Shown: in pieces, positions 32,911 to 41,745 of the stretch
Numbering within the stretch: the first letter of the stretch is position 1
How the letters are laid out: the number at the start of each line of letters is the position of its first letter
Assembly: GCA_020073385.1 (NCBI GenBank)
Contig: JAIQFH010000019.1
Coordinates: forward strand, 42,887-106,886
DNA: 64,000 bases
Direction: 5' to 3'
Origin: Terriglobia bacterium
Lineage (GTDB): Bacteria > Acidobacteriota > Terriglobia > Terriglobales > Acidobacteriaceae
Program-made: the position numbers and the translations under genes
The notes under the pieces: generated by a model
The model's input: only the letters and a program-made list of their open reading frames with translations
Told to the model about the DNA's origin: nothing
Databases searched by the model: none

Positions 32911-33173
32911 AAGCCACCTCGGCAGAGTCAACCCAACCACAGCGGCTTTCCCCACTTGCTGAAGGGGGCACGCGGTACCCCACACCAGTCCCGGGGGAAG
33001 GCTTTAACGGCACGATTATAGCCCTGTTGGCAAGCCCCCGGCGATGATTTAATCCTGTTGAAAAGGCCTGTTACAGAATCGGAACAATGCGACTTCCCCC
33101 TTGCAATCCGCATCCAAATCAGGTAGATGATTCCTATCCCCGGACCTTGACCGGCAGTGGGATGGGTCCTATT

Positions 33174-33182
33174 TGCTATAAT
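33174..33182 (+). promoter_or_regulatory. Extended -10 promoter of iscA
   Basis: TGCTATAAT (TGn plus TATAAT) stands 30 bp before the iscA start. A TTGACC at 33147-33152 is 24 bp upstream, too far for a standard -35, so an extended -10 promoter is preferred. Confidence 0.55.
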
Positions 33183-33211
33183 CAAACAGCTTTAAAGCCA
33201 AGGAGATACGA

Positions 33212-33574
33212 ATGGCCACAACAACCGTCCCTGAAGTCAAGAAAGTCGCACCCGTTAACCTGACTGCCAATGCCGTAACCAAAGTGAAAGAGATCATGGC
33301 ACAGCAGAACCCTGTGCCCGCCGGCTTGCGCATCGGAGTCGTGGGCGGCGGATGCTCCGGTTTCTCCTACTCGATGCAGTTCGAGAACGGCGCCGGAATG
33401 ATGGACAAGACCTTTGACATGGACGGCCTTAAGGTCTTCGTCGATGCCACCTCGGTCATGTACCTAAACGGATGCATCGTCGACTATGTTGAAACGCTCG
33501 AGGGCGCCGGCTTCAAGTTCGAAAACCCGAATGTGAAGAGCACCTGCGGCTGCGGATCGTCGTTCAGCGTGTAA
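33212..33574 (+). CDS. iscA: HesB/IscA-type Fe-S assembly protein
   Basis: 120 residues, A-type carrier that delivers Fe-S clusters to apo-proteins. The three cluster-binding cysteines are all present: GGGCSGFSY and TCGCGSSF. The fold is read from LTANAVTKVKEIMAQQ, GLRIGVVGGG and VDATSVMYLNGCIVDYVE. Strong ribosome site AAGGAG six bases upstream. It is monocistronic, ending in stacked terminators, and could serve either the IscU or SUF pathway; ErpA is the alternative name, hence moderate trust in the symbol. Confidence 0.88.
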   Translation: MATTTVPEVKKVAPVNLTANAVTKVKEIMAQQNPVPAGLRIGVVGGGCSGFSYSMQFENGAGMMDKTFDMDGLKVFVDATSVMYLNGCIVDYVETLEGAGFKFENPNVKSTCGCGSSFSV

Positions 33575-33588
33575 GGAATTGAATGTGG

Positions 33589-33636
33589 GGACAGCCGTCT
33601 TCGGCTGTCCGCCGCGTGAAACGCGGCAGCATTTTT
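33589..33636 (+). terminator. Tandem hairpins after iscA
   Basis: GGACAGCCG-TCTT-CGGCTGTCC (33589-33610) and GCCGCG-TGAAA-CGCGGC followed by ATTTTT (33611-33636). The second is a plain intrinsic terminator. Confidence 0.75.
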
Positions 33637-33646
33637 CCGAAAATCG

Positions 33647-33676
33647 AAAAGGCCTCGTCACCAGGCGAGGCCTTTT
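33647..33676. terminator. Bidirectional terminator
   Basis: AAAAGGCCTCG and CGAGGCCTTTT make an 11-bp stem with A-tract and T-tract. It ends both the iscA transcript and the pilus operon running from the other side. Confidence 0.85.
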
Positions 33677-33693
33677 GACGTAAGCTCGGTTTA

Positions 33694-34611
33694 TTACTGC
33701 TGCACTGGTGTGTCCGTCGGCTGGCTGGGATTACCCAAGGGAGTGGTCGTCGGCGCTCCGGAATTTCCGCCGGTTCCCGGTGCCGAAGTGCCCATGCCCG
33801 GTGTCGGGGCCTGTACTCCTGGCCCATTGAGATTCTGCGGACCGGTCCCGAACATTTGCAGTTGGGGCTGATAGGGAGTTGTAATGAGCATGCCGCGGTC
33901 TAGGGTGGGATCGTAAAGAAACTGCCACTCGTTATATTTCTTCTTCTTGTCGAATTCCCGGATGGTCGGATCTTTGCTCAGGCTCGCCACTCCGACAATC
34001 GGCATTCCTCCAAACGTCCGCACCGATTGGTCGGAAGAGCTCTGATCACTGGCGTCGCTGTTTCCCCCCGGCGAGACGCTCTGAGAGGCGCTCGCATCTC
34101 CGGCTTGTGAGGAATCGGTCTTCTGCGTGGTCGTCTGGCCGAACGAATTGGAATTCCCGAAACTGCTGTTGCTGCCGAAACCGGAGTTCGCAGTCAAGGT
34201 TCCATTCGACCCGATGGTGCTCGCCCCTGGGATCACGCCCCCACCCAAGGTCAGTCCCATCTTCGCTTCGCCGAAGTGCAGCAACTTGAAGTCTTTGCCG
34301 GTCAGCGGGTCTTTATACCGTTTGCGGAGAAACCGCATCTGGTTTGTATTTTCCAGATTTTCGATGGTAGCGGGATACCGGCCGAACTTCTTGTAATAGG
34401 CGCGAATCGCTCGCGAATACTGGACGCCGCGGTGGATCATCTCTTCTTCGCGGTCGCGTTTGATGTCGAACTTGATCGAAGTCACCAGCGTAGCCGCCAT
34501 GATGCCCATAATTGCAATCATCATCAGCAGCGTCATGAGGGCGTAGCCTTGCTCATCGTTCCGACGACTGTGCCGGGTTTGTAATCGAAAGGACATCGAT
34601 CCAATACTCAA
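33694..34611 (-). CDS. GspG-like pseudopilin with long disordered tail
   Basis: 305 residues, last gene of the pilus/T2SS operon. The N-terminus has a prepilin-like site EQGYALMTLLMMIAIMGIMA, cleaved after Gly by a type IV prepilin peptidase, but the usual Glu at +5 of the mature pilin is Thr. After the helix comes KKFGRYPATIENLENTNQMR and RYKDPLTGKDFKLLHFG, as in GspG-type minor pseudopilins. The last ~170 residues are Ser/Gly/Asn/Gln/Pro-rich and low-complexity. It may start or cap a pseudopilus; loss of Glu5 would change its assembly order. Confidence 0.75.
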   Translation of the reverse strand: MSIGSMSFRLQTRHSRRNDEQGYALMTLLMMIAIMGIMAATLVTSIKFDIKRDREEEMIHRGVQYSRAIRAYYKKFGRYPATIENLENTNQMRFLRKRYKDPLTGKDFKLLHFGEAKMGLTLGGGVIPGASTIGSNGTLTANSGFGSNSSFGNSNSFGQTTTQKTDSSQAGDASASQSVSPGGNSDASDQSSSDQSVRTFGGMPIVGVASLSKDPTIREFDKKKKYNEWQFLYDPTLDRGMLITTPYQPQLQMFGTGPQNLNGPGVQAPTPGMGTSAPGTGGNSGAPTTTPLGNPSQPTDTPVQQ

Positions 34612-34614
34612 TTC

Positions 34615-35229
34615 CTAACTTCCCTGCGTCAGCGCAATGACCTGCGCCGGACCGCTGTACACCATGTCCTGAATCTCAACCGAGGTGGCTGAAATCCGGA
34701 TCACCTTGTACCGGCGGTCCACGATTTCGCCCTCGCCTGCCACAAAAACATCATCACCGTTTTTGAGGAATACTTTCTTCGGTTCGCCGGGGGAATTGGC
34801 GAAGCCATAGAACTTCAAAGGAATCGCTGGCGGAGGCGTGACAACGGGGGGAACGTAGGCTGGTGGACCGGGATCTGTGTTCACCGGCGCGACCGGCTTC
34901 GGAATATCAACTTCTTCCCGCTGCGATACGAAGATGTTCCGCCCGGCTCCCTCGTACTGTGTCTTTTCGCTGCTCGCCAATAAATCCAGCCGCAGGGTCG
35001 GATCGAGATTTTCGCCAGCTGGCTGTTTGCCAGGTTTGGCTAAACCCTTCGCTCCAGTCTTCGAAGCTGCCGGACGAGGTGCGAGCGGGGACGCAGCCTG
35101 CGCGCTCGAAGCCGGCTCGGATGATCCTCCAATCAGGGGGATCAATTCATACGCGCACACGATCAGCGCCACGGCTCCGAGGACGATCGCCCACGTCATT
35201 TGCTTCTTATTTTCGAGTCCCAGTTGCAC
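34615..35229 (-). CDS. PilP/GspC-like inner-membrane protein
   Basis: 204 residues from a GTG at 35229 that overlaps the pilO stop by one base. One transmembrane helix (MTWAIVLGAVALIVCAYELI), a Pro/Ala/Lys-rich linker, then a HR-like domain: ASSEKTQYEGAGRNIFVSQR, PPAIPLKFYGFANSPGEP, and KNGDDVFVAGEGEIVDRRYK. This combines the domain order of GspC and PilP, which connect the inner-membrane platform to the secretin. No secretin gene follows. Confidence 0.7.
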   Translation of the reverse strand: MQLGLENKKQMTWAIVLGAVALIVCAYELIPLIGGSSEPASSAQAASPLAPRPAASKTGAKGLAKPGKQPAGENLDPTLRLDLLASSEKTQYEGAGRNIFVSQREEVDIPKPVAPVNTDPGPPAYVPPVVTPPPAIPLKFYGFANSPGEPKKVFLKNGDDVFVAGEGEIVDRRYKVIRISATSVEIQDMVYSGPAQVIALTQGS

Positions 35230-35768
35230 TACGTCCCTACCTTCAAGTAAGCCTCGAGTTTCACGCTCAACTTCACATCACCTTGCGGCTCGCCGCCCAG
35301 GGTCACGCTGTTGATGATGAAAAACATTTCGTCGCGTTCGATCGCATTGATAAAGTGTGCCAGCGAGGCGTAGCTCCCTGACAGGTCAGCTTCCATCTCA
35401 ATCGGCAGCAAGCCGTTACTGGTAGTGTCCGCGGGCTTGTACCGGACCTGATCAATCTTCACGCTGTTTGCGGCCGCAATTTTGCCGAGCTCCATGTAAA
35501 TTTGTGAGTTCTGCGAGGGAAACCGGTTCCTGTAAAAATCAGAGATCTGGCCCTTGGCGATGTTCACCTTCTGAGGCAAATCCTTGAGGGGCGCCACCTG
35601 CCGTGTCTTCGCAGTCAGCTCAGCCTGAAGCTGGTTCTTTTCCATCTGCCGGGATTCGGCCGAGCCCACGACCGGCGAGAAATAAAGAACCGCGGCCAGC
35701 AGATCCACTCCCGCCAGCACGGCCAGCGTCAGCTTCATCTTCTTCCGGGTTTGCCGCAGATCGGGCAT
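35229..35768 (-). CDS. pilO: PilO-like pilus assembly protein
   Basis: 179 residues. A transmembrane helix near residues 12-32 (LTLAVLAGVDLLAAVLYF) leads into a coiled coil (MEKNQLQAELTAKTRQVAPL) and a ferredoxin-like domain with DLSGSYASLAHFINAIERDE, the family's usual closing pattern. PilO pairs with PilN to form the periplasmic ring of the type IV pilus. ATG overlaps the pilN stop by one base (TGATG). Confidence 0.78.
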   Translation of the reverse strand: MPDLRQTRKKMKLTLAVLAGVDLLAAVLYFSPVVGSAESRQMEKNQLQAELTAKTRQVAPLKDLPQKVNIAKGQISDFYRNRFPSQNSQIYMELGKIAAANSVKIDQVRYKPADTTSNGLLPIEMEADLSGSYASLAHFINAIERDEMFFIINSVTLGGEPQGDVKLSVKLEAYLKVGT

Positions 35769-36433
35769 CAGTTTCTTACCCCTTTCTTCGGCGATGGCTT
35801 CCGCGAGGTTGTCTTTGGCTTTGCGTCGCTGGCCGGCTTCGTACTTGCCGCACCAGCCTCACCAGACGGCTCAGGAATGTAAATTGCCGCCATTTCAATG
35901 GCTACCGTATCGCCCGTCTGCGATTCCACTTTCGTTTCTCGCAAGATATTCGTCTGCACGAACCGGCGCGATTCTTCCATGCGCTTTGACAGTTCGATGG
36001 CTCTCTCCCGTGAGTCGCCGGCCACCGTCATCTTCAGAGCGAGTTCGTTATCCTCGTCCAGTTGCGGACTGATCGAGACGAGATGTACCCGGGGCGGCAT
36101 CACTTTCTCCAGACTCTCCAGCACCCGCGTCCACGAGAACGCTTTCCGCTCGATCAGTTCGTTCAGATAGCGGGACTGATCGCGAGTCGTGCGATTGTCC
36201 GGCAGACTGAGAATTCTGTCGGCCTCCGCGCGCACACGGTCGCGGTCGGCGATCATCGCCCGTTTCTGCGCCATCACCACGCGGTCCTGGTGCGCACCCA
36301 CCCATCCGGTTATGTCGAGCACCAGGAGAACGAGTGTCAGCAGACCGAGTATCCCCAGGGCCGTCCCCCAGCGCGTCCAGAACTGCCGCGCATCCTCGTA
36401 CGGCTGACTCGCGAGATTGATATCAATATGCAT
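35768..36433 (-). CDS. pilN: PilN-like pilus assembly protein
   Basis: 221 residues. The N-terminus MHIDINLASQPYEDARQFW is typical of PilN, which binds PilM through it. Transmembrane helix GILGLLTLVLLVLDITGWVG, then a coiled coil and ferredoxin-like domain (ERKAFSWTRVLESLEKVMPP; VHLVSISPQLDEDNELAL). The Lys/Pro-rich C-terminus (KPKTTSRKPSPKKG) is extra. A REP-like repeat at 36445-36484 and 100 bp of non-coding sequence lie before pilM, so pilN may also have its own promoter. Confidence 0.82.
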   Translation of the reverse strand: MHIDINLASQPYEDARQFWTRWGTALGILGLLTLVLLVLDITGWVGAHQDRVVMAQKRAMIADRDRVRAEADRILSLPDNRTTRDQSRYLNELIERKAFSWTRVLESLEKVMPPRVHLVSISPQLDEDNELALKMTVAGDSRERAIELSKRMEESRRFVQTNILRETKVESQTGDTVAIEMAAIYIPEPSGEAGAASTKPASDAKPKTTSRKPSPKKGVRN

Positions 36434-36444
36434 AAATTACGATT

Positions 36445-36484
36445 GTCATCCTGAGCGAGGCGTCTTTTGTCTCGCGAAGGACCT
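36445..36484. repeat. REP-like motif GTCATCCTGAGC ... GAAGGACCT
   Basis: GTCATCCTGAGCGAGGCGTC followed by CGCGAAGGACCT. Related sequences occur at 47459-47572 (complete inverted pair) and near 56390. It is a dispersed intergenic repeat of this genome. The surrounding 36434-36553 gap holds no gene. Confidence 0.7.
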
Positions 36485-36553
36485 GGGCGCGCCGCGCGAA
36501 TCGCCGCGCGCCTCTTGCGGGGCGACAAACCGCGCGTTTGGCGCGCTACCTTA

Positions 36554-37450
36554 TTACGAAATCAAAGCTCCCACCACTCCTGCCATTCTCCACCTTGGTA
36601 CCGCGCCACCGGCGCTGGTTCCCAACTGCGCCGACGACACCAATTCCTGCACATCCGCTCCGGTCTGCGCGCGCAGCGCCGCAGCCGCACCGCCCGACTC
36701 GGGAAGCCCGGCCACATAGATCCGCTCGATATTCAGATGATACGTGTCCTGAAAGAACACGATCGACGGATAGACTTCCTCCGCCAGTTGCTCGCCATTG
36801 ATCGTCACGCCGCGCGCATTCTCCAGCGTGCGGAACAGTTGCAACTGATCTTCATTCAAAATCGCGATACTGGTCGTGTGCGCGTCTACTTTGATGACCA
36901 TCGTCGGCTTCTTGCCGTCGGCCGCGCCCAATGCCGCGAGGGTCGAAGGCAACACGATTCCCGGGCTGAATCCGGCATCCCGGAACGCCCCTTCGTAATC
37001 TTCAATGACGCTGCCCAGCGCCACGGCGGCCACAACCTTTACTTCATCGCCTATCTTCTGTGCGTGATAAGAAACCTTCGCTTTCTCCACATCAAAAGGA
37101 AGGGACTTCTTCAGCCGGAACCGCACCACGCCAAGCGCCTCTTCATGATCTGAGGGCAGAGTATCGAATTCGACTAACATGACGCGTACTGCCGCATCAG
37201 GGACGATGGCAATGACATCTTTTGACCGTCCGGCCACGCCGCCCAGCGCGCTTTCAATTCCCTCGCGGACAACACTGCGCTGCCGCAGATTGTTCTCGAC
37301 CAGGTCGGGGACCACGCTGCCGGGTGCGAGTTCGTGCGCAGAACAGGCTTCGAGCCCGTCGCCGTTGTCGATGACGCGCCCGGCCAGAACCCGGTCGGCC
37401 GAAATCTCACAAGCCAACCTCGGCTTGGCTGTATTTGTAGATGAACTCAT
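36554..37450 (-). CDS. pilM: PilM-like actin-fold protein
   Basis: 298 residues with the PilM/GspL actin-like fold: DRVLAGRVID, REGIESALGGVAGRSKDVIA (PilM-type 'IPDxAxR' region: VPDAAVRVMLVEFDTLPSDH), FRLKKSLPFDVEKAKVSYHA and MVIKVDAHTTSIAILNEDQL. It is a little short for the family (about 350). It binds PilN from the cytoplasm. Start ATG 37450. Followed by a 103-bp gap before pilN and preceded by a 136-bp inverted repeat. Confidence 0.75.
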   Translation of the reverse strand: MSSSTNTAKPRLACEISADRVLAGRVIDNGDGLEACSAHELAPGSVVPDLVENNLRQRSVVREGIESALGGVAGRSKDVIAIVPDAAVRVMLVEFDTLPSDHEEALGVVRFRLKKSLPFDVEKAKVSYHAQKIGDEVKVVAAVALGSVIEDYEGAFRDAGFSPGIVLPSTLAALGAADGKKPTMVIKVDAHTTSIAILNEDQLQLFRTLENARGVTINGEQLAEEVYPSIVFFQDTYHLNIERIYVAGLPESGGAAAALRAQTGADVQELVSSAQLGTSAGGAVPRWRMAGVVGALIS

Positions 37451-37529
37451 ACCCGAGTACGCCTTTTGCCTCTATAAATCAGAAACTGTCTTGTACAGAA
37501 ATGCAATAGCTGATACAGCACATCCGAAG

Positions 37530-37665
37530 GCTTCAAGGTTTCAGAGTTTCAAGGTTTCAAAGTTGAGCGGTTACGCCGGCGGGAGAAGAGGTTTTCCGAG
37601 ACTCGATGTCTCCAACGTTGAAACGCTGAAACCTTCGAAACCTTGCAACTTTGAAACCTTGAAGC
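37530..37665. repeat. Imperfect long inverted repeat of GTTTCAAGGTTTC motifs
   Basis: Left arm 37530-37565 starts GCTTCAAGGTTTCAGAG; right arm about 37618-37665 ends TTTGAAACCTTGAAGC. Arms are ~36-48 bases and a ~55-base loop separates them. Sits between pilB and pilM, close after the pilB stop codon side (minus). Confidence 0.75.
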
Positions 37666-37670
37666 TTGCT

Positions 37671-39341
37671 TTATCTCATCGCCTCAATAAACGTGACCTT
37701 GTTGATCTCCTTCAGCGTGGTCATTCCCAGACGCACCTTATCCAGCGCCGACTCGCGCAGGAAGCGCATGCCCTCCTCGCGCGCCGCCCGCCGGATCTCC
37801 GACGTCGGCTTCTTGCCGAGAATCATCTCGCGGATGCGGTCGCTCAAATCCAGCAATTCGTGAATGGCGGTTCGACCGCGAAATCCCGTGCCCGCACATT
37901 CAATGCAGCCCGGACCCTCGTATAGCGGAACCTTGCCCCACTGCGCCGGATCAAGGCCGCTGGCCTCCAGCACTTCGGGGGCGTAGTGAACTTCGGTGCG
38001 GCACGAATCGCAGATTAAACGAACTAGTCGCTGCGCCAGAATGCAGTTCAGGGCCGAAACGAAGTTGTAGGGCTCGACGCCCATGTTCAGGAATCGTCCA
38101 ATGACATCGACCACGTTGTTGGCGTGGACGGTGGTGAACACCAGGTGGCCGGTCAGTGCCGATTGAATCGCGATCTGCGCCGTCTCCGCGTCGCGGATTT
38201 CGCCCACCATGATCTTGTCCGGGTCGTGACGCAAGATCGACCGCAATCCGCGGGCAAACGTCAGGCCCTTCTTCTCGTTTACCGGAATCTGCGTGATGCC
38301 GCGCAATTGATACTCAACCGGGTCTTCAATCGTGATGATCTTGTCTTCGTCGGTCTTGATTTCGTTGACCGCGGCATAAAGAGTCGTCGTCTTACCGCTG
38401 CCAGTCGGCCCCGTGACCAGCACCATGCCGTATGGCTCTTTGATGTAGCGCCGGAAGCGCCGCAGGTCATCGTCGTCGAACCCAACGACGTCCAGAGTGA
38501 GCGTGCGAAACTTCTCGCTCATCGACTCTTTATCGAGCACGCGAAGCACGGCGTCTTCGCCGTGAATCGACGGCATGATCGATACGCGGAAGTCGATGGC
38601 GCGCCCGTTGTACTTCACGCGGAAGCGTCCGTCCTGCGGCACGCGGCGCTCGGAGATGTCCAGTTCGCTCATGACCTTGATACGCGAAATCACGGTCGAG
38701 TGATGTTCTTTGCCGATAGGCGGCATGGCCTGCGTGAGCACGCCGTCTATGCGGAACTTGATCACGACGGAATCGTCGCGCGTCTCAATGTGAATGTCGG
38801 AAGCGCGCCTTTGCAGAGCGGTGAAAATCGTGGTGTCGACCAGGCGGATGATCGGGCTGGTGTCACCCGTGGCCGTAAGCTTGTCGATGCTCAGCGTCTC
38901 TTCCGCACCCGTGTTCTCATCTTCGCGGATAATCTGGAAGCCTTCGCTGGCCTCCTCGAGCACGCGTTGCGACTGCTCGGTCTTCTTCAGGATGTCGGAG
39001 ATCTGCTTGAGCGTCGAAACCTTGGTGATGATGCGCTGCTTCAGCAGCAGGCTGATTTCGTCGATCATCATCAACTGGCTGGGATCAGCGATTGCGATCG
39101 CCAGTTTGCCGTCACCGGTCTCTTCCAACGGCACGAAGTTGTAGCGGAACATCAGTTCAACCGGGATCTTCTTGAACAGTTCGTGGTGCAGCTCAAACCC
39201 GCTGAGATCGATGAACTCGCAGCGATAGCGCCGTGCCACGTCCTGCGCCCGCTCCAGGTCCGTGATCGGGTTACCGGTCGGGCTGATAGGTCCGCCGTTG
39301 CCGCCGCCTACGAAGAGAGATTTCTTATCTGCTGTTGCCAT
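37671..39341 (-). CDS. pilB: PilB/GspE-type assembly ATPase
   Basis: 556 residues. N-terminal MshEN/GspE_N-like domain (about 25-120), then a linker and the secretion ATPase: Walker A GPTGSGKT at residues 311-318, Asp box ITIEDPVE, Walker B IMVGEIRDAETA, His box TGHLVFTTVHANN. The tetracysteine zinc site CDSC ... CIEC of extension ATPases (PilB/GspE, not PilT) is present. It powers pilus or pseudopilus extension. Transcribed after pilC. Confidence 0.9.
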   Translation of the reverse strand: MATADKKSLFVGGGNGGPISPTGNPITDLERAQDVARRYRCEFIDLSGFELHHELFKKIPVELMFRYNFVPLEETGDGKLAIAIADPSQLMMIDEISLLLKQRIITKVSTLKQISDILKKTEQSQRVLEEASEGFQIIREDENTGAEETLSIDKLTATGDTSPIIRLVDTTIFTALQRRASDIHIETRDDSVVIKFRIDGVLTQAMPPIGKEHHSTVISRIKVMSELDISERRVPQDGRFRVKYNGRAIDFRVSIMPSIHGEDAVLRVLDKESMSEKFRTLTLDVVGFDDDDLRRFRRYIKEPYGMVLVTGPTGSGKTTTLYAAVNEIKTDEDKIITIEDPVEYQLRGITQIPVNEKKGLTFARGLRSILRHDPDKIMVGEIRDAETAQIAIQSALTGHLVFTTVHANNVVDVIGRFLNMGVEPYNFVSALNCILAQRLVRLICDSCRTEVHYAPEVLEASGLDPAQWGKVPLYEGPGCIECAGTGFRGRTAIHELLDLSDRIREMILGKKPTSEIRRAAREEGMRFLRESALDKVRLGMTTLKEINKVTFIEAMR

Positions 39342-39410
39342 TCACTTAGTCCTGACCACTAACCGTCCTCATCCTTAAGTTGTGAACTATCGCAGCTCAT
39401 CGTTTCGAAC

Positions 39411-40610
39411 TCAGTGCACTCCCAAGGTAAAGATCGGCAAATAGAGCGAAATCAGCACGCCGCCTACAAAAATTGCCATGATAATGAGGATGAGCGGTTC
39501 GATCAGGGCCATGGCCGCTCCCAGCGCCGTTTGCACGTCTTCCTCATAAAACTCCGCGACCGAGTTCAACATTTGCGGAAGGGCGCCGGTCGATTCGCCC
39601 ACTTCGATCATTTCCACGGCAAGCTCGGGGAATATCTTCTGCTCTTCCAGGCTAGGCGCCAACCCCTGACCTTCTCTCACACGAATGCCGGCGCGCATCA
39701 CACCTTTTAAGATGCGGCGGCTGCTCATGGCGGAACCCGCCGTTTCCATTGCGGGGACCAGCGGTAAGCCGCCAGACAGCAGGGTAGAGAGCATGCGCGA
39801 GAAACTTGCGACCTGATGCTTGATCCGAATCTCCCCGAGCAGCGGAATGCTTAGAATGACCCGATCAATGCGGTCCGCACCGCGGTCTGTATCCTTCCAC
39901 TTCCACAAAAAAATGCCGCCAACCACCAGGCCCACAAATATGAATGGCGCATATTTTTGCGCATTCAGCCCTACATTCAGCATGAAAACCGTGATCTCGG
40001 GCAGCTTGGCATCAAGGCTATTAAAAAGATCGGCGAACTTAGGGACGACGTAGGTGAACAGGAACGTCACCATGATCAGCACGACTGAGACCAGCAGGGT
40101 CGGGTAAATGAGCGACACGAACAACTTCTTGCGGAAGGTCATCGCCAGACGCTGGAAGCTGATGTAACGCGACAAGACCTCATCGATATTGCCGCTCTTT
40201 TCGCCGGCCATCAGCGTGGTCGTATAGATCTTGGGAATGATCCCCTGAGCGGCGAACGAGTCTGACAGCAACTCTCCGCCCTTGACCCGGTCGCGCACGT
40301 TTTCCAGAATCGTCTTCAGTTGCTGATCTTTTTGTCGCTTGATGAGCAATTCGAGAGAATTCAGGATTGGCAGTCCGGCGCGGATCAGGGTCAGAAACTG
40401 CTGGTTGAAAACCAGGAACGTGTCCTGCTTGAGCTTCCGGCGGCGCCGCAAGGAGAAGCCGCCGGCCATCATGCCCTGCGGCTTGACCCAGTAGACAAGG
40501 TATCCCTGGGCTGAGAAGCGGTCACGCACCTCAGCTTCCGAGTAGCCTTGCTCGATGTGCTGATGCACGCGCCCCCGGTCGTCCGCGATTTTGACTACAA
40601 ATTCCGCCAT
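39411..40610 (-). CDS. pilC: PilC/GspF-type inner-membrane platform protein
   Basis: 399 residues with two T2SSF domains: the first around 65-190 (RKLKQDTFLVFNQQFLTLIR; ISFQRLAMTFRKKLFVSLIY) and the second near 265-390 (HQVASFSRMLSTLLSGGLPL; VEMIEVGESTGALPQMLNSV). Three transmembrane segments are visible. It is the rotor platform driven by PilB. ATG 40610; the 117-bp gap to LolA shows nothing. Confidence 0.88.
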   Translation of the reverse strand: MAEFVVKIADDRGRVHQHIEQGYSEAEVRDRFSAQGYLVYWVKPQGMMAGGFSLRRRRKLKQDTFLVFNQQFLTLIRAGLPILNSLELLIKRQKDQQLKTILENVRDRVKGGELLSDSFAAQGIIPKIYTTTLMAGEKSGNIDEVLSRYISFQRLAMTFRKKLFVSLIYPTLLVSVVLIMVTFLFTYVVPKFADLFNSLDAKLPEITVFMLNVGLNAQKYAPFIFVGLVVGGIFLWKWKDTDRGADRIDRVILSIPLLGEIRIKHQVASFSRMLSTLLSGGLPLVPAMETAGSAMSSRRILKGVMRAGIRVREGQGLAPSLEEQKIFPELAVEMIEVGESTGALPQMLNSVAEFYEEDVQTALGAAMALIEPLILIIMAIFVGGVLISLYLPIFTLGVH

Positions 40611-40726
40611 TTGTCCTTGTTTTTAAAGGAATTGTCGGCCCAGAATCCTACCGCTCAGTCTACCATTCTAAGCCGTCGACCCACCCCAAAGCTCCCCTAT
40701 GAGGTACCGCAAGTAACCTGCTACGC

Positions 40727-41392
40727 CTACTGCCCGAGTTCGCCTTCAACGACCTCCGTGCCTGCCGGAGCCCGAAAATCGAACCGGCTATCGGCAATCG
40801 ATACGTCCTCTTTCTGATCGGTGAAGCGATATTCCGTCGAAGCCCCATCGACTCCCTGCATCACCAGGCGAACAATCCTGCCCTGGGACGTGACCTCCAG
40901 GATGATCTCGCTCACCTGGTCGGCCAATGCCGTTGGCACTCCGCGCAGGACGATATTCCCGGATCCCAGAGGCTCGATATCGGAAGCTATCGATAGTCCA
41001 CGTAACTCCTTCGCTAACTTCGTCTTACCTAGCAAAAATGCAAGCGGAGATCGAACATCGTCCAGCTTTTTGGCTGCTTCCTTGCGCGCTTGCCGGTCGT
41101 CCGGGACGTAAAACCACGCATCTTTCCCGTTGCTCACAAAGAGCTTCTCCTTGGGAGAACGGTACTCCCAGCGCATCTTGCCGGGTTTTTTCAGCCACAG
41201 CGTGCCCGACTCAGTCCGGTCCATGCCAGAGCCCCGGTAAACTTCGGTGAATTCCGCCTCCAGCGAGTGCAGATGGTTGTAGTGCGCATCAACTGAGGCC
41301 GCCAGATTCTTTATATCCGGGTTCGCATCCGCCGCCCTGAGAGGTGCCGATACTGCTAAAGACACCAGGACAGCTACGCGAAGTCCATGCAT
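40727..41392 (-). CDS. lolA: Outer-membrane lipoprotein carrier LolA
   Basis: From ATG 41392, 221 residues; a longer frame to 41434 would put 14 residues before the signal peptide MHGLRVAVLVSLAVSAP. LolA features: SLEAEFTEVYRGSGMDRTES, GTLWLKKPGKMRWEYRSPKE and WFYVPDDRQARKE, then AFLLGKTKLAKELRG. It carries lipoproteins from the inner to the outer membrane through the periplasm. It heads the pilus-assembly block on the minus strand but is probably its own unit. Confidence 0.82.
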   Translation of the reverse strand: MHGLRVAVLVSLAVSAPLRAADANPDIKNLAASVDAHYNHLHSLEAEFTEVYRGSGMDRTESGTLWLKKPGKMRWEYRSPKEKLFVSNGKDAWFYVPDDRQARKEAAKKLDDVRSPLAFLLGKTKLAKELRGLSIASDIEPLGSGNIVLRGVPTALADQVSEIILEVTSQGRIVRLVMQGVDGASTEYRFTDQKEDVSIADSRFDFRAPAGTEVVEGELGQ

Positions 41393-41696
41393 TTGTGTCA
41401 GCAAGTTGTCACCGTGACTCGCCTGGCGTGTCATTACCGCTGTCCGTATTCACGCCGACGGGAAGGGTACAGGGGGCAAGTTCCTTGGGGGGACTCCTTG
41501 AGAATTGTAAGCTGGTCATTGGGAGTTGTCACCCCCTTCTTCGAAGATCCAGGCAGGCGCCGGATGTCAATGGATTCGGTGGGTGGAATGAACTTCGAAC
41601 AGTGCCTTCCACAGGCTTGGCGATTTGTGTTTTGTAACCTGCTGCGTGACAGTGCCCGTTCGATAGGCTAGCGCGAGTGCGTTTTGGCTGGCGCTA

Positions 41697-41715
41697 TATA
41701 TCGTGATACGATATA
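41697..41715. promoter_or_regulatory. Perfect 8-bp-arm palindrome, candidate operator
   Basis: TATATCGT-gat-ACGATATA: nineteen bases, symmetric. It is 30 bp upstream of the RsbRD-like gene, overlapping where its -10 should be, so binding would block transcription. Related in shape to the 16320-16345 palindrome (both contain ATATCGT). Confidence 0.55.
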
Positions 41716-41745
41716 CATGTTTGAGTCTGGGGGACGGGAAACGAG

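Noticed and set aside
38124..39362. 412-residue frame antisense to pilB
   Set aside because: Shadow of pilB; repeated 'His/Arg/Asp' patterns and no ribosome site.
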